Source: Chrysomallon squamiferum | Lineage: Eukaryota; Mollusca; Gastropoda; Neomphalida; Peltospiridae | Length of the DNA: 64,000 nt | Direction of reading: 5' to 3' | Assembly (NCBI GenBank): GCA_012295275.1 | Contig: CM022668.1 | Coordinates: 13,625,522-13,689,521, forward strand | Shown here: positions 10,126 to 25,900 of the stretch, piece after piece | Layout of the letters: every line of letters begins with the position of its first letter | Numbering within the stretch: the stretch's first letter is position 1 | Translations under genes and position numbers: made by a program | The notes under the pieces: generated by a model | What the model was told of the DNA's origin: nothing | The model's database searches: none | What the model saw: the letters and a program-made list of their open reading frames with translations, nothing else

Positions 10126-12902
10126 AGATACTAATATAAAATTAATATATATATATTAAATAAATTAAAAATAAAAATAATAAAAAGAAACTAAAGAATA
10201 TAAAATACGATAACTAAAACAATTGTGATGCAAGCCGGCTGAAAATCAGGTCAAACGATTAAGAAATTTCATTATCAAGTAAAAGAAGAAACTCGTCTTT
10301 GTTCGGTTATATGGGAGCTCACTGACAATGCACCGTATATAAGTCGAATTAATATATTGTTTAATTCTTTATATATATTTTGATATTTAACATTTGATAA
10401 CATATAAAAGAACTACCTATGTTTGAAAAATACATCTATTGTTCAGTTACAGAAAAAGAATAAAAATTAAAAATAATTAGACAGCAAATAGGAAAATAAA
10501 AATAAATAAATAGATCTATAAATATAATAAAATGAAACAATAGAATGTAAAATAAAGTAATTGAAACAATCGTCTTGAAATCTGTTGAAAATTAGGTCAA
10601 AAGATTATGAACACAAACATGTTACCTGAAAGCAGTAAAACATTAAAATCGTCTTTTTATTTGACTGTTATATGAGATCTCAGTGACAATAGACAGTCTA
10701 TAAGTGGAATTAATGTATTGTTTAATTCTTTATAAATGCATTGATCTGCAACTTTTGATAACGTGTCCACATGCAAAGGTATGTTTATCTAATATATTAT
10801 TCTGTGTATATAATATACGTATTGTTGCATTAAAACATGTTTAGCAACAAAGGAGTTTAAGTGAACTCCACTAGTAATTTTTTGATAGACTTGAAGTATT
10901 TTTATATTATGGAAAATATTTTCATTAATTAATTAATTATTATTATTATTATTGTTAATTTATCATTTGCAATTTAATTAAATTTAAAACGTCTTGTCGA
11001 ATCCGTATATTATATTTTACACAGCGTAATAAAATCAGAAAACGAATTTCAATACAGTACAAAATTTGTTTATATCTCCTTGACAACAAATAAACACACT
11101 AATTATTTTTGTTCAGTATAATGGTTGGGAATTCACTTCTATTCATGAGGTCTCCGCATTTCTCCGAAACAGCGTGTTAGTACTAAGAATATGACAAAAA
11201 GGGGATACGAAGTGTGTTTGTTTCTAACGTCAGTCTGTGAGTGTTTCTGGGTGTTTTTTTTATCCATTTGCGATCAGAGTCCCCTTCAGTTAGCATAAAG
11301 GTAAGCAATACCAAAAATACCATTACTGAACTGTAAATTAAAAAAATACATAGAGACCTATATATCTTTCTATGAACGTAAACAAATTTTTTGTTGATTT
11401 TTTAACAAACTGATCCACAATATTATTAAAATTCAATTTCCGGTGTACAATCTATTCTACATTCATTAATGCCAAATTATTCAGCTTTTCATCTTTCAGA
11501 GTAGATCACGGGTAATTCTTAATACATTTAAGTGTAGAAAAAGATCTCTCTACAGAGCAGTTTGTATCGAGAAGTGACAATTAAATACGTAAACAAATCC
11601 ACATGCTTGGAAAAGTTTCTTGCATTTTATTTTTAAAAGTTTTAGCTAACTAAAAAAATAAAATTTGGTATAAATTGATGGATAATTTATTTTTAATATA
11701 GTATCGTTCGCGTCTCTCCCAAATTAATAAAATCCCAGAATTGATTTAATTTTTAATTACATTTAAAACGTCTTACCCGAAGCCATGTTTTGTCTTTTCC
11801 CCAAGTTAGTAAAATCCCAGAACGTAATTAATTTAGAACTGTTCACCACAGAATTAGTTTTTGATGGCCGCCTGACGACAAATACAGCACAGTACTCGTT
11901 GTTGTATTATATAAGGCCTGACAAAACAACTCAGTTTCTCAGGAAAACGTATTTCCCCGAAAACTTTTAGTAATGATGACTTTTTTCTATATCGGTAAAC
12001 AGCTTTACTGACTATCTGACAAGGTATAATATCTAAAAATAACTACGCGCAAACGAAGTGACATAGCAGATATTAATACACTGAATTCAGGACACCCCAA
12101 ATACAGAATTTAAAAATAGTTACGAGAAGTACAACTAATTCAGTTATTGATGGGTTTTTCCAATAGTTATTTTATTCTTAGCTCGAGTATCTTGTTTGCG
12201 TGTCTGTCCCTCTATTTCTGTGTATGCCCACCTATCTACCTGAAATCATCTACATACATGTACATTTTGTAATGAAAATATCTCCGAAAAAGTCATTTAC
12301 ATTGATAAATCACATCCTTGAGTAATTTTTATTTATAATAAAAAACAATTAATATTTAAGTTATAAATTTAGACATTGCAGTGTTTTTAAAATATACGAG
12401 CTTTGTATATTAATAAGTTTCAAAATTAAGAAGGATGAAACAACATTCACTAATACCCTTTTTGCTAGCTTCAAGTATTTTCGTCATGAAAAAGTAATCA
12501 GATAATTTATATATTGCAATTTAGTTAAGCTTAAAACATCTTATCCAAAGCCATATTTCGTCTTTTCCCCAAATTAATAAAATCTCAAAATTGAATTCAT
12601 TATATAACATAAAATATTTTCATTATTATTTCTTAATTTATTATTTACAATTTAATCAAAATTGAAACGTCTTGTCGAATGCATATATTAACTTTTTCAC
12701 ACCGAAATAAAATCACAAACCAAATTTCAGTTCAGCCCAAAATTAGTTTATCATATCTCCTTGACGACAAATACAGAACATTAATTTTTGTTGTTTAGTA
12801 TAATGGTTGGCAAATCACTTCTGTTCATGAAGTGACCGTATTTGTCCGAAACAGCGTCTTAGAAGTAAGAATAAGGGAAAGAGGAAGTACTATGTGTATT
12901 TA

Positions 12903-12951
<49 letters not shown>

Positions 12952-13870
12952 TCGACCATGCCCATTGGCGCCACGGGGGCAAAAGAATAAGAAAAAGAAA
13001 TAAAGTGGTAATAAAATAGCTCGCCCTCCCCCTCATACAGAAAATCTTACTGCTCTAATGACAGATACCGAATTTATAATATTGTAAAATTCCCTCATAT
13101 ATCACATTTACTCTATTTAAAATATTAATCATAAGACAGTAAATAATCATTTCTTATTGTAATATTGAATAATCTGATTCTGTGTAAGAAATATATTCTT
13201 TTCTGTAATTCTCATTTCCAGGAAAACGTCGAGCTCCAATTAAAACTGTTATATCAGATTCCGATCTCCGTTTTTCCCTGTAGATAGGCTAATGTTGTGC
13301 TGCCTTCAAAATTAAGAAAGAAGTAAACAAATTCCGCTAATATCCTTTTTATCCACTACAAATATTTTCTTCAAGTTATATTACTTTTCATTAATTAATT
13401 AATTTATTTATTACAAATTTAAAGCATGTTACCCTTACCCATATCGGTATTTTCCCAAACTTAATATAATCGCAGAATTGAATTCAGTTCGGACTATTCA
13501 CCACAGAATTGGTTTGTGATAGCCGCTTGACGACAAATGCAGCACATTACTCGTTCTTGCTTTATACAAGGGTTGAGAAAACATCACTGTTCCTGAGGTA
13601 TTTAACCGAAAACAACTAGATATGAACAACTTTATTAACTATCTGAGAATGTGTAATGTCTGAAGATAACAACGAGCAGGTAGTGCGATATAACAAATAT
13701 TAATACTTTGAATTCATGTGTACTTTACAGATTTGAAAGAAAAATTGAAATCATGATATATTGATACCACCAAACAATTTTTAATCTCTGAATCAGACGA
13801 CTCAGATGTGTAACATATTGTCCACAGTCACAACGTAGGCATTGCACTCCGAGCTGATACATTTTCTAGA
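10126..13870. repeat. dispersed repeat region, no gene seen
   Basis: At least six copies of the two dispersed repeats described above (near 10310-10430, 10680-10860, 11100-11200, 11820-12060, 12740-12870 and 13490-13700), with a hAT relic between them. A (GT)n tract lies at about 12903-12948. Nothing else codes visibly. Confidence 0.55.
11290..11660 (-). pseudogene. hAT transposase relic
   Basis: Same word order as the relic at 1190-1900: CATTCATTAATGCCAAATTA, then TTTGTATCGAGAAGTGACAA, then AAACAAATCCACATG on the plus strand, equivalent to the C-terminal dimerisation part read on minus. Interrupted by stops. Confidence 0.5.
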
Positions 13871-14039
13871 AGATTGTTTTTCCTGTTCTACATATTTACG
13901 CGATATCTTTTGTCAACATATGTCATTCTACATAACAGGAGTGATGTTTGTCAGATGTATCCATTAACACGATGTCTTCAGAGAGGTCTTCTGCTGAAGC
14001 CCATAGCACAGCACTCTCCTAAAACATATACAATACGAT

Positions 14040-14275
14040 GTTTATGTGAATGTGTACGTCTGTATGTATGTGTGTATGTTTCTCTGTGTGTTTCTGTATG
14101 TGTTTGTGTCTATATGTATGCATGCGTCTGTTTGTGTGCATGTTTCCATGTATGTATTTATATATGTGTATGTATATGTATGTATAGATGTATGAGAATG
14201 TATGTATGTATATATGTATGTATGTATGTCTATGTATGTATGTATGTATGTATGTATGTATGTACGAGTCAGTGA
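14040..14275. repeat. (GTAT)n-type microsatellite
   Basis: A degenerate then pure GTAT/TGTA tract. The Tyr/Cys/Val-rich ORF over it is an artefact of the repeat. A homologous tract lies at 50470-50760 at the same place in the duplicated block. Confidence 0.7.
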
Positions 14276-14436
14276 AAATTCTAAGTCAGATCGGGAATGT
14301 TAGCTCCAAAACAGAACGATTAATTTCTGTGTCGAGAAGATAAACATAAAATCGCCTTCTCAGAACTTTACAGCTAGGAAACTCAGTCATTGTAGTTTTT
14401 TCATTGAATAGTTTTCTTTTTATTCAAATGTAACGA

Positions 14437-14466
14437 TATAATAATAATAATAATAACAATAATAAC

Positions 14467-14507
<41 letters not shown>

Positions 14508-14703
14508 TAACAATAATAATAATACTTTAAATAAAAGTATAAATAAATAAATATTTATTAGAGTAATAAACGTTTAGCATTGTGTAAATAAATAGCTGGT
14601 ATCATTTCTACAAAGTAAATTATTTACACAGAACAGAGACTTCATCCTTAGAACTGTTTGTCGCTGAACTACGAAACAGAAGAACGTATTAAGAAAGAGA
14701 GGC

Positions 14704-14781
<78 letters not shown>

Positions 14782-14935
14782 CACAAAAACAAGAATAATC
14801 ATCGTCAGCACCATCTTGATCATTATTGTTATCGTTGTTATCATCTTTATTGCTATTATCATCACCATCTTGATCATTATTGTTATCGTCGTTATCATCA
14901 TTATTGCTATTATCATCATCATCATCATCATAATC
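14437..14935. repeat. (TAA)n and (ATC)n-type microsatellites
   Basis: (TAA)n at about 14440-14525 and a purer tract at 14703-14780, followed by a degenerate TCATTATTG/TTATC repeat to about 14932. Poly-Leu and poly-Ile ORFs here are artefacts. The degenerate ATC-rich part recurs at 63560-63650. Confidence 0.7.
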
Positions 14936-14984
14936 AGGAACTCGTGATGTGTGTAAATGTCAACCAAAGCCTAAGTTAATGGAT

Positions 14985-15978
14985 GAGGCATGTTCGAAAT
15001 GTTCCCTTTGCAACCTTACGAAATTCTGTGTGTGTTCCACTGAGCATAAATAGGATTCGGGTGATCTGTCTAAAATGAAATGTTGTGTCATCTGCTCGCT
15101 GAGAAATAACAGAATTTCCACTCATGTATAATCGATACCTTTGACACTATTAGAATTTATAATTATTAATGCTAGTACTTCAGAGCGTGCTATAAAACTA
15201 TAAGAACAGTTGGATAATGTACTGTCAAAAGATTGACGATTTAAAATAAAGACTATATCATCTGCATACTGAAAAATAATATGATCTATTAGCATCTGTT
15301 ATCTGTACCTTTGTCACCTTAGAATTTGTAAATAGTAATTCTAGTATTTTAGAGCATATTACAAAAAGAAAGTGAGAAAGTAAATCGTTTAGTGTTTCTT
15401 CTCCTTATAAATTAGCACTGTCCCAAACATCCAATTTCTAAAACTGTCACCAATTATTTATTTTTAAAATTTTCATCCAAATTAAAAAAAAAAAATAATA
15501 ATAATAAAAACTGATTTATTAATAAATTTTCAAAATATCTATATTTGTCTCGGTAAAGAGGACGAAAAAACTGAATCGAAAGCTTTCTCAAATTCCTGGT
15601 GTTTTACGATATTTTAAATATTGCATTACATCATATTAATTGCGCATTTTCATGTATAATATATATGCATTTAATAAACTCAGTTTAATTTTTTTTTCTG
15701 TCTAAATCAGTTTTTACTCTATTTCCAATGCATTTGGAGGCAAATTTCTACAGACAGTTTATGATATAGTAATGTGTCCTCAGTTCTTTCAGAAGTTTTT
15801 TCATGTTATATTAGCTTTTGCAATACGAGCAATGATTTTTTTTAATTTTTCCGTAGGAGACATTTCTTTTATGTTTTAACTATATTTAATGCATCTAACA
15901 ATGGATTAGGTTATGACATCAATTACAGCCACTTTCAAATGACGATATTCGGGAACAACAACAACAACAACACTACTA

Positions 15979-16010
<32 letters not shown>

Positions 16011-16080
16011 ACTACTACTACTACTAATAATAATAATAATAACAATAATAATAATAAAATATCTGTACTTATATCAAAAA
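14985..16080. repeat. block-leading segment, repeated three more times
   Basis: Begins with GTGTGTTCCACTGAGCATAA and continues with GATACCTTTGACAC, GAGCGTGCTATAAA and, later, GCTTTCTCAAATTCCTGG. Copies lie at 50890-51470, 54290-54660 (second half only) and 63740-64000. It ends with (ACA)n, (CTA)n and (TAA)n tracts at 15956-16060. No coding region recognised. It serves as a marker of where each duplicated block begins. Confidence 0.5.
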
Positions 16081-16178
16081 TGCTGCACTGCTCCACACAA
16101 GACAGTAAATAATAATAAAAAAGATGCTCCGACTAGGAGGGCGAAATTAAACGCTTACAATATTAAAATTCAAGGGAG
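16081..16178 (+). pseudogene. exon a relic
   Basis: Homologue of exon a at 29211-29332: it reads DAPTRRAKLNAYNIKIQGR in frame. The base pair after GGGAG is AT and not GT, so the donor seen in array copies is absent. It precedes the exon b array. Confidence 0.4.
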
Positions 16179-16179
16179 A

Positions 16180-19100
16180 TCACTTAATTCTTCTCTTTTG
16201 TATTTTATTGTCACGAATTCTCGTCGTCAGCGTGTTAATGTATACACTTTTTTATTTTATTTTATTCTATTGTATTCACAGTATTGTATTTTTATTTATT
16301 TATTTATCTGTTTTGTTCTTGTTGGTTGTTATTACTTTATTCTTGGCCTGCTGTTCTGGCTCTTAATGTAGTTTTATGTTTTTATTTTAATCTGTTGTGT
16401 CTGAATTTATATACAACCCCCCATACTCATTTTCACACACACACACACACACACGCTTTGATCATGGATAATATTTAATAATTAATGATATTTATTTAAT
16501 TAGTAAGTATATTATTATTATTATATAATTATAATTATTATTATTATTCTTTATGTTATTGTTGTTGTTTCTTTCTGCACACACATATAATATATATTAT
16601 ATAATAATGTAATCTTCTTTCTTTATTACAGTAACCTGTCCCACTATTTATGTAGATTAATATTTACACAATAATTAGCATTGATTCATTGATTTATAGT
16701 TCAGATAATCAAAAGCTTATGTTTCTTATTCATTAATTTAAAAAAATGTTAACGTTAATGTGCATCTATAATATATGTTGTGCTCTATGTACCGGGATGT
16801 ATAACTTTTTAAATCATAAACATTGCTCTACCCCACTGTCTTTCTGTCTCAATTTTGATGTTTTTTTTCAGGAGTGGCTTTTGTTTCACTGATGTTATTA
16901 TGTTCGTCTATAAACACTTCAAGCAACAAATGTTCTTTCTGTTAATGAAAAACTGGAGAGAAAAGATCCTTAGCTGAAGACTGAAACAGAGTAAATCATG
17001 GGATGTAATCTAAGTTTGTTATTTTCATTCTCCCTATACGTCATCAAGTTAGTTTTGTTTTCTTCGCTGGAGTTTGACTAGTTTTGTTGTTGTTGTTGTT
17101 GCTGTTGCTGTGATTGTGATATTTAGTGGGAGTATTTTTATGACTATTATACTATTATTATTGTTGTTTTTATTTCTGTCTACACAGATGTATAGTAATG
17201 TATTCTTTTTTGATTACTGCAAAAATTTGTCTCACTGTTTATCTGCATACTTATTTGCAACTAGGACTTACAGAGTAATTAGCACTGATTTATTTAATTT
17301 GATTATAATACAGATAACCAAAAATTTATGTTTCTGATTGATTTACCTTTGTATTTTGTAATATTAATGTGCATGAGTTAGATATGCTATACCAGTTATA
17401 TAACTTTTCAAATGATAAACATTTCTCTACTCCACTGTCAAACTTTATGTCTTTCTGTCTCATTCAGTTTAATTTTGATATTTTTTCAGGAGTGGCTTTT
17501 GTTTCACTGATGTTATGTTGGTCTATAAACACTTCAAGCAACAAATGTTCTTTCTGTTAATGAAAAACTGGAGAGAAAAGATCCTTAGCTGAAGACTGAA
17601 AAAGAGTAATTCATGGGAGGTAATCTAAGTTTGCTATTTTCATTCTCCCTAAACCTCATCAAGTTAGTTTTGTTTTCTTCGCTGGAGTTTGATTAGTTTT
17701 GTTGCTGCTGCTAGAGTAGTTGTTGTTGCTGTTATGATTGTGATATTTAGTTGGAGTATTTTTATTATTATTATGTTATTATTATTGTTGTTTTTTGTTT
17801 CTGTCTACACACATATATAGTAATGTAGTCTTGTTTGTTGTTACAAAAACTTCTCACTGTTTATGTGCATACATATTTGCCACTAGGATTTAGAGAATAA
17901 TTAGCACTGATTTATTGATATTGGTGTTTAATACAGCTAATCAAAAGTTTATGTTTCTGATTGATTTACCTTTATATTTTGTAATATTAATGTGCATTAG
18001 TTAGATATGCTATACCAGTAATATAACTTTTCAAATGATAAACATTTCTCTACTCCACTGTCAATCTTTATGTCTTTCTGTCTCATTCAGTTTAATTTTG
18101 TTAGTTTTTCAGGAGTGGCTTTTGTTTCACTGATGTTATGTTGGTCTACAAACACTTTAAGAGACAAATATTCTTTCTGTTAATGAAAAACTGGAGAGAG
18201 AAGATCATTTGCTGAAGACTATAATAGAGTAACCACACTGTAAGACTGTTATATTTTTCACTAATTGTCAGTTTGATGTTTTTACTATATGTATGATTCT
18301 ATAAAACCACATATTATGAATCATAATTAGATTAATGTAACTTTCTGTCTCTGTTTATTTAGATATATAGATAGACATATAAGATATATTAATGATTTCC
18401 CTGTTTATGTGTTTCTTTCTTTTCCCTGTTTCCATCAGTTATCTTGTTTTAAATATTAAAAATATTTCAGCATGTTCAATAAGGGCTAATTTTGTTTTCT
18501 TTCATAAATGACACCAAAACAAAAAATGGTTAATTATACATTAAACAGACACAAATATTCACTGCAGTTATCAGACATTACTTAATGACAACAAATAATA
18601 ATAAGAATAATAAGAATAATAATAATAATAATAATAATAATAAGAATAAGAATAAAAATAATAATAAATATGCTCCAACTGTAAGGGCGAAATTAATTGC
18701 CTATGATAGTGTAATTCATGGGAGGTAATCTAAGTACTTATTTTCATTCTCCCTAATCCTCATCAAATTAGTTTTGTTTTCTTTCCTGGAATTTGATTAG
18801 TTTTGTTGTTGTTGCTGCTGCTAGTGTAGTTGTTGTTGCTGTTGTTACGATTGTGATATTTAGTGGAGGTATTTTTATTATTATTATGCTATTATTATTG
18901 TTTTTTGTTTCTGTCTACACACATATATAGTAATATATTCTTGTTTGTTATTAGAAAAACTTCTTACTGTTTATGTGCATACATATTTGCCACTAAGACT
19001 TACAGAATAATTAATGTTGATTTACTGAATTAGGTGTATAATACAGATAATCAAAAGTTTATGTTTCTGATTGATTTACCTTTATATTTTGTAATATTAA

Positions 19101-19716
19101 TGTGCATTAGTTGGATATGCTATACCAGGTGTACTGACTTATAAAATGTTTCAAATGATAAAATCATAAATATGTCTCACCTCCACTGTAAATCTTTGTG
19201 TCTTTCTCTCTCATTCAGTTTAATTTTGATCTTTTTTCAGGAGTGACTTTTCTTTCACTGATGTTATGTTGGTCTAGAAACACTTTAAGAAAGAAATATT
19301 CTTTGTGTTAATGAAAAGCTGCAGAGAGACGATCCTTTGCTAAAGACTGAAATAGAGTAACCACACTGTAAGACAGTTATATTTTTCACTAATTCTCAGT
19401 TTGATGTTTTTACTATATGTATGATTTTATAAAACCACATATTATGAGTCATAATCAGGTTAATGTCTCTCTCTGTCTCTGTTTATATAGATACATAGAT
19501 AAGATATATGGATTATTTCCCTGTTTATGTGTTTCTTTCTTGCCCCTGTTTCCATCAGTTATCTTGTTTTAAATATTAAAAATATTTCAGCAGTTTCAAT
19601 AAGGACTAAATTTGTTTTCTTTCATAATTCATACTGAAACAAAAAATGGTTAATTATACATTAAACAGACCCAAATATTCACTGCAGTTATGAGACATTA
19701 CTTAATTTCAACAACA

Positions 19717-19769
<53 letters not shown>

Positions 19770-22700
19770 TTATAATAATAAATGTGCTCCAACTGTGAGG
19801 TCGAAATTAATCGCCTACGATAGTGTAATTCATGAGAAGTAATCTAAGTTGTTATTTCATTCTCCATAATCCTCATCATGTTAGTTTTGTTTTCTTCACT
19901 GGAGTTTGATTAGTTTTGTAGTTGTTGCTGTTGTTACAATTGTCATATTTAGTGGGAATATTATTATTATGATTATTTTTGTTTTTGTCTACACTCTCAT
20001 ATATAGTAATGTATTCTTGTTTATTATTACAAAAACTTGTCTCACTGTGTATCTGGCATACATTTTTTATTCCACTAGGTCTTACAAAATAATTAGCATT
20101 GATTTGTGGATTGAGGCCTATAATACAGATAACCAAAAGTTTAAGTTTCTGATTCATTTACCTTTATATTTTATAATATTTATGTGCATTAGTTAGATAT
20201 GCTATACCAGATGTACTGACTTGTATAACTTTTCAAATGATTAAAATTTCTCACCTCCATTGTCAATGTTTATGTCTTTCTGTCTCATTCAGTTTAATTT
20301 TGATCTTTTTTGCAGGAGTGGCTCTTCTTTCACTGATGTTGTGTTGGTCTATAAACACTTTAAGAAACATTTATTCTTTCCGTTAATGAAAAGAAAGAAA
20401 CAATCCTTTGTTGAAGACTGAAATAGAGTAACCACACTGTAAGACACTTATATGTATCACTAATCATTGCCAATTTGATGTTTATATTATATTTATGATT
20501 CTGCAAGACCATCTATTATACATCATAATTAGATTAAAATCTATTTCTGTCTCTGTATATATAGATAGCCAGATAGTTATATGGATGATCACCCTCTTTA
20601 TGTGTTTGTTTCTTTCCCCTGTTTCCATCAATTATCTTGTTTTAAATACTAAAAATATTTCAACAGTTTTAATAAGAACTAATTTTGTTTTCTTTCATAA
20701 ATAATACTAAATAAAAACTGGTTAATTATACATTAAACAGACACAAATATACACTGCAGTTACCAGACATTACTTAATGACAAGAACTAATAATAATAAT
20801 AAGAAGAAGAAGAATAATAAGAATCATAAGAATAAAAATAATAATAATAAATATTCTCCAACTGGGAGGGTGAAATTAATCACCTACAATATTGTAATTC
20901 ATGGGAGGTAATCTAAGTTGTCATTTTCTTCGCTGGAGTTTGATTAGTTTTGTTGTTGCTGCTGCTGCTAGTATAGTTGTTGTTGCTCTTGTTAACGATT
21001 GTGATATTTAGCAGGAGTATTTTTATTATTATTATTATTGTTGTTTTTTGTTTCTGTTTACACACACATATAGAAATATATTCTTGGTTGTTATTACAAA
21101 AATGTGTGTTACTGTTTGGACACATATTTGCCACTAGGACTTACAAAATAATAGAGCTAAACAAAACTTTATTTTTCTGATTCATTTACCTTTATATTTT
21201 ATGATATTAATGTGCATGGGTTAGATATGATATACCAGCTACTTAACTTTTCAGACGATAAATATTTCTCACCTCCACTGTTAATCTTTAAGTCTTTCTT
21301 TCGCAGTCAGTTTAATTTTGATCATTTTTCAGGAGTGGCTTTTGTTTCACTGATCTTATGTTGGTGTGTGAACACTTTAAGAAACAGATATGCTTTCTGT
21401 TAATGAAAAACTGCAGACAAAAGATTCTTTGCTGAAGACTATAATAGAGTAGCCACAGTGTAAGACTGTTATATGTTTCACAAATCATTGTCAGTTTGAT
21501 CTTTTGAGTATATATATGATTCTACAAAACCATACATTATCCATCACAATTAGATTAAAATATCTTTCTGTCTCTGTATATATAGATAGCCAGACAGATA
21601 TATGGATCATCTCCCTCTTTATGTGTTTCTTTGTTTCCCCTGTTTCCATCAATTATCTTGTTTTAAGTATTAAAAATATTTCAGCAATTTCAATAAGGAC
21701 TAATTTTGTTTTCATTGATAAATGATACCGAAACAAAAACTGGTTAATTATACATTAAAGAGACCGAAATATTCACTGCAGTTATCAGACATTACTTGAT
21801 TATAACAATAAATAACGATATCAATAAAAATGAAAATAATAATAATAATAATGATAATATTAAATGTTCTCCAACTGGGAGGGTGCAATTAATTTCCTAG
21901 GATTGTTTAATTCATGGGAGGCAATTTGAGTTTGTTATTTTCATTCTCCATAATCCTCATGAAGTTAGTTTTTTTTCATTGCTGGTGTTTGATTAGTTTT
22001 TTTGTTGTTGCTGTTGTTACATTTGTGATATTTAGTGGTAATATTATTATTATTTTACTATTATTATTGTTGGTTTCATTTCTGTGTACACACACATATT
22101 CAGTAATGCATTCTTGTTTCTTATTACAAAAGCCTGTCTCACTATGTATCTGGAATACATTTCTTTACCACTAGGACTTACAAAATAATTAGCATTGATT
22201 TGCAGATTTATGCGTATAGTACAGATAACAAAAAGTTTATGTTTCTGATTCACTTACCTTTATATTTTGTAATATTACTGTGCATGAGTTGTATATGCCA
22301 TGCCAGATATATACTGAGTTTTATCACTTTTCAAATGATAAACACTTCTCACCTCCACTGTCAATTTCTGTCTTTCTGTCTCATTTAGTTTAATTTTGAT
22401 CCATTTTTCAGGAGTGGCTTTTGTTTCACTGATCTTATGTTGGTGTGTGAACACTTTAAGAAACAGATATGCTTTCTGTTTATGAAAAGCTGCAGACAAA
22501 AGATTCTTTGCTGAAGACTATAATAGAGTAACCACAGTGTAAGACTGTTATATGTTTCACAAATCATTGTCAGTTTGATCTTTTGACTATATATATGATT
22601 CTACAAAACCATACATTATACATCATAATAAGATTAAAATCTATTTCTGTCTCTGCATATATAGATATATAGATAGCCAGATAGTTATATGGATGATCTT

Positions 22701-22894
22701 CCTCTTGATGTGTTTCTTTCTGTTCCCTGTTTCCATCAATTATCTTGTTTTAAACATTAAAAATATTTCAGCAGTTTCAATAAGGACTAATTTTGTTTTC
22801 ATTCATATATGATACCGAAAGAAAAAATGGTTAATTGTGCATTAAACAGACCCAAATATTCACTGCAATTACGAGACATTACTTAATTTCAACA

Positions 22895-22936
<42 letters not shown>

Positions 22937-25900
22937 TAATAATAATATTAATTATAATAATAAATGTGCTCCAACTGTGAGGTCGAAATTAATCGCCTAT
23001 GATAGTGTAATTCATGAGAAGTAATCTAAGTTGTTATTTCATTCTCTATAATCCTCATCAAGTTAGTTTTGTTTTCTTCACTGAAGTTTGGTTAGTTTTG
23101 TTGTTGTTGCTGTTATGATTGTAATATTCAGTGGGAGTATTTTTATTATTAGTATGCTATTATTATTGTTGTTTTTTGTTTTTGTCTACACACATACATA
23201 GTGATGTATTCTTGTTTCTTATTACAAAAACTTCTCACTGTTTATCTGCATACATATTTGCCACTAGGACTTACAAAATAATTAGCATTGTTTTATTGGT
23301 TTTGGTGTTTAATACAGATAACCAAAAGTTGATGTTTCTGATTGATTTATCTTTGTATTTTGTAATATTAATGTGCCTGAGTTAGATATGCTATACCAGT
23401 TATATAACTTTTCAAATGATAAACATTTCTCTACTCCACTGTCAATCTTTATGTCTTTCTGTCTCATTCAGTTTAATTTTGATCTTTTTCCAGGAGTGGC
23501 TTTTGTTTCACTGATCTTATGTTGGTGTGTGAACACTTTAAGAAACAGATATTCTTTCTGTTAATGAAAAAACTGCAGACGAAAGATTCTTTGCTGAAGA
23601 CTATAATAGAGTAGCCACAGTGTAAGACTGTTATATGTTTCACAAATCATTGTCAGTTTGATCTTTTTACTATATATATGATTCTACAAAACCATACATT
23701 ATACAACATGATAAGATTAAAATCTCTTTCTGTCTCTGTATATATAGATAGCCAGACAGATATATAGATGATCTCCCTCTTTATGTGTTTCTTTGTTTCC
23801 CCTGTTTCCATCAATTATCTTGTTTTAAGTATTAAAAATATTTCAGCAATTTCAATAAGGACTAATTTTGTTTTCATTGAAACAAAAACTGGTTAATTAT
23901 ACATTAAAGAGACCCAAATATTCACTGCAGTTATCAGACATTACTTGATTTTTAACAATAAATAATGATATTAATAAGAATGAAAATAATAATAATAATA
24001 ATGATAATACTAAATGTTCTCCAACTGGGAGGGTGCAACTAATTTCCTAGGATTGTTTAATTCATGGGAGGCAATTTGAGTTTGTTATTTTCATTCTCCA
24101 TAATCATCATGAAGTTAGTTGTTTTTCATTGCTGGTGTTTGATTAGTTTCGTTGCTGTTGCTTTTGTTACATTTGTGATATTTAGTGGGAATATTATTAT
24201 TATTATTATGCTATTATTATTGTTGGTTTCATTTCTGTGTACACACACATATTCAGTAATGTATTCTTGTTTCTTATTACAAAAGCGTGTCTCACTATGT
24301 ATCTGGAATACATTTCTTTACCACTAGGACTTACAAAATAATTAGCATTGATTTGCAGATTTATGCCTATAATACAAATAACCAAAAGTTTATGTTTCTG
24401 ATTCATTTACTTTTATACTTTGTAATATTAATGTGCATGAATTATGTATGCCATACCAGGTGTACTGAGTTATATAACCTTTCAAATGATTAACATTTCT
24501 CACCTCCATTGTCAATCTTTCTGTCTTTCTTCCTCATTCAGTTTAATTTTGATCTTTTTTCCAGGAGTTGCTTTTGGTTCACTGATGTTATGTTGGTCTA
24601 CAAACACTTTAAGCAACAAATATTCTTTCTGTTAATGAATAAATGGAAAGAAAAGATCCTTTACTGAAGACTGAAATAGAGTAAGCTCACTGTAAGACAC
24701 TTATATTTTTCACTAATCATTGTCAGTTTATATTATATATATGATTCTGCAAAACCATACATTATCAATCACAATTAGATTAAAATCTATTTCTGTCTCT
24801 GTATATTTAGATATATAGATAGCCAGATAGTTATATGGATGATCTCCCTCTTGATGTGTTTCTTTCTGTCCCCTTTTTCCATCAATTATCTTGTTTTAAA
24901 CATTAAAAATATTTCAGCAGTTTCAATAAGGACTAATTTTGTTTTCATTCATAAATGATACCGAAACCAAAAATGGTTAATTACACATTAGACAGACCCA
25001 AACATTCACTGCAGTTACGAGACATTACTTAATTTCAACAAATAATAATAATACTAAGAATAAAAATTATAATAATAAATGTGCTCCAATTGTGAGGTCG
25101 AAATTAATCGCCTACGATAATGTAATTCATGAGAAGTAATCTAAGTTGTTATTTCATTCTCTATAATCGTCATGAAGTTAGTTTTGTTTTCTTCACTGGA
25201 GTTTGGTTAGTTTTGTTGTTGTTGCTGCTGCTAGAGTAGTTGTTGCTGTTATGATTGTGATATTCAGTGGGAGTATTTTTATTATTATTATGCTATTATT
25301 ATTGTTGTTTTTCGTTTTCGTCTACACACATACATATTCTTGTTTCTTATTACAAAAACTTCTCACTGTTTATCTGCATACATATTTGCCACTAGGACTT
25401 ACAAAATAATTAGCATTGTTTTATTGATTTTGGTGTTTAATACAGATAACCAAAAGTTTATGTTTCTGATTGATTTACCTTTGTATTTTGTAATATTAAT
25501 GTGCCTGAGTTAGATATGCTATACCAGTTACATAACTTTTCAAATGATAAACATTTCTCTACTCCACTGTCAAACTTTATGTCTTTCTGTCTCATTCAGT
25601 TTAATTTTGATCTTTTTCCAGGAGTGGCTTTTGTTTCACTGATCTTATATTGGTGTGTGAACACTTTAAGAAACAGATATGCTTTCTGTTTATGAAAAAC
25701 TGCAGACAAAAGATTCTTTGCTGAAGACTATAATAGAGGAACCACAGTGTAAGACTGTTATATGTTTCACAAATCATTGTCAGTTTGATCTTTCGACTAT
25801 ATATATATGATTCTACAAAACCATACATTATACATCATAATAAGATTAAAATCTCTTTCTGTCTCTGTATATATAGACAGCCAGACAGATATATACATGA

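Noticed and set aside
14689-14967. Met/Ile-rich minus-strand ORF
   Set aside because: Degenerate ATC/TAA repeats; no codon bias or conserved counterpart at 63.56 kb.
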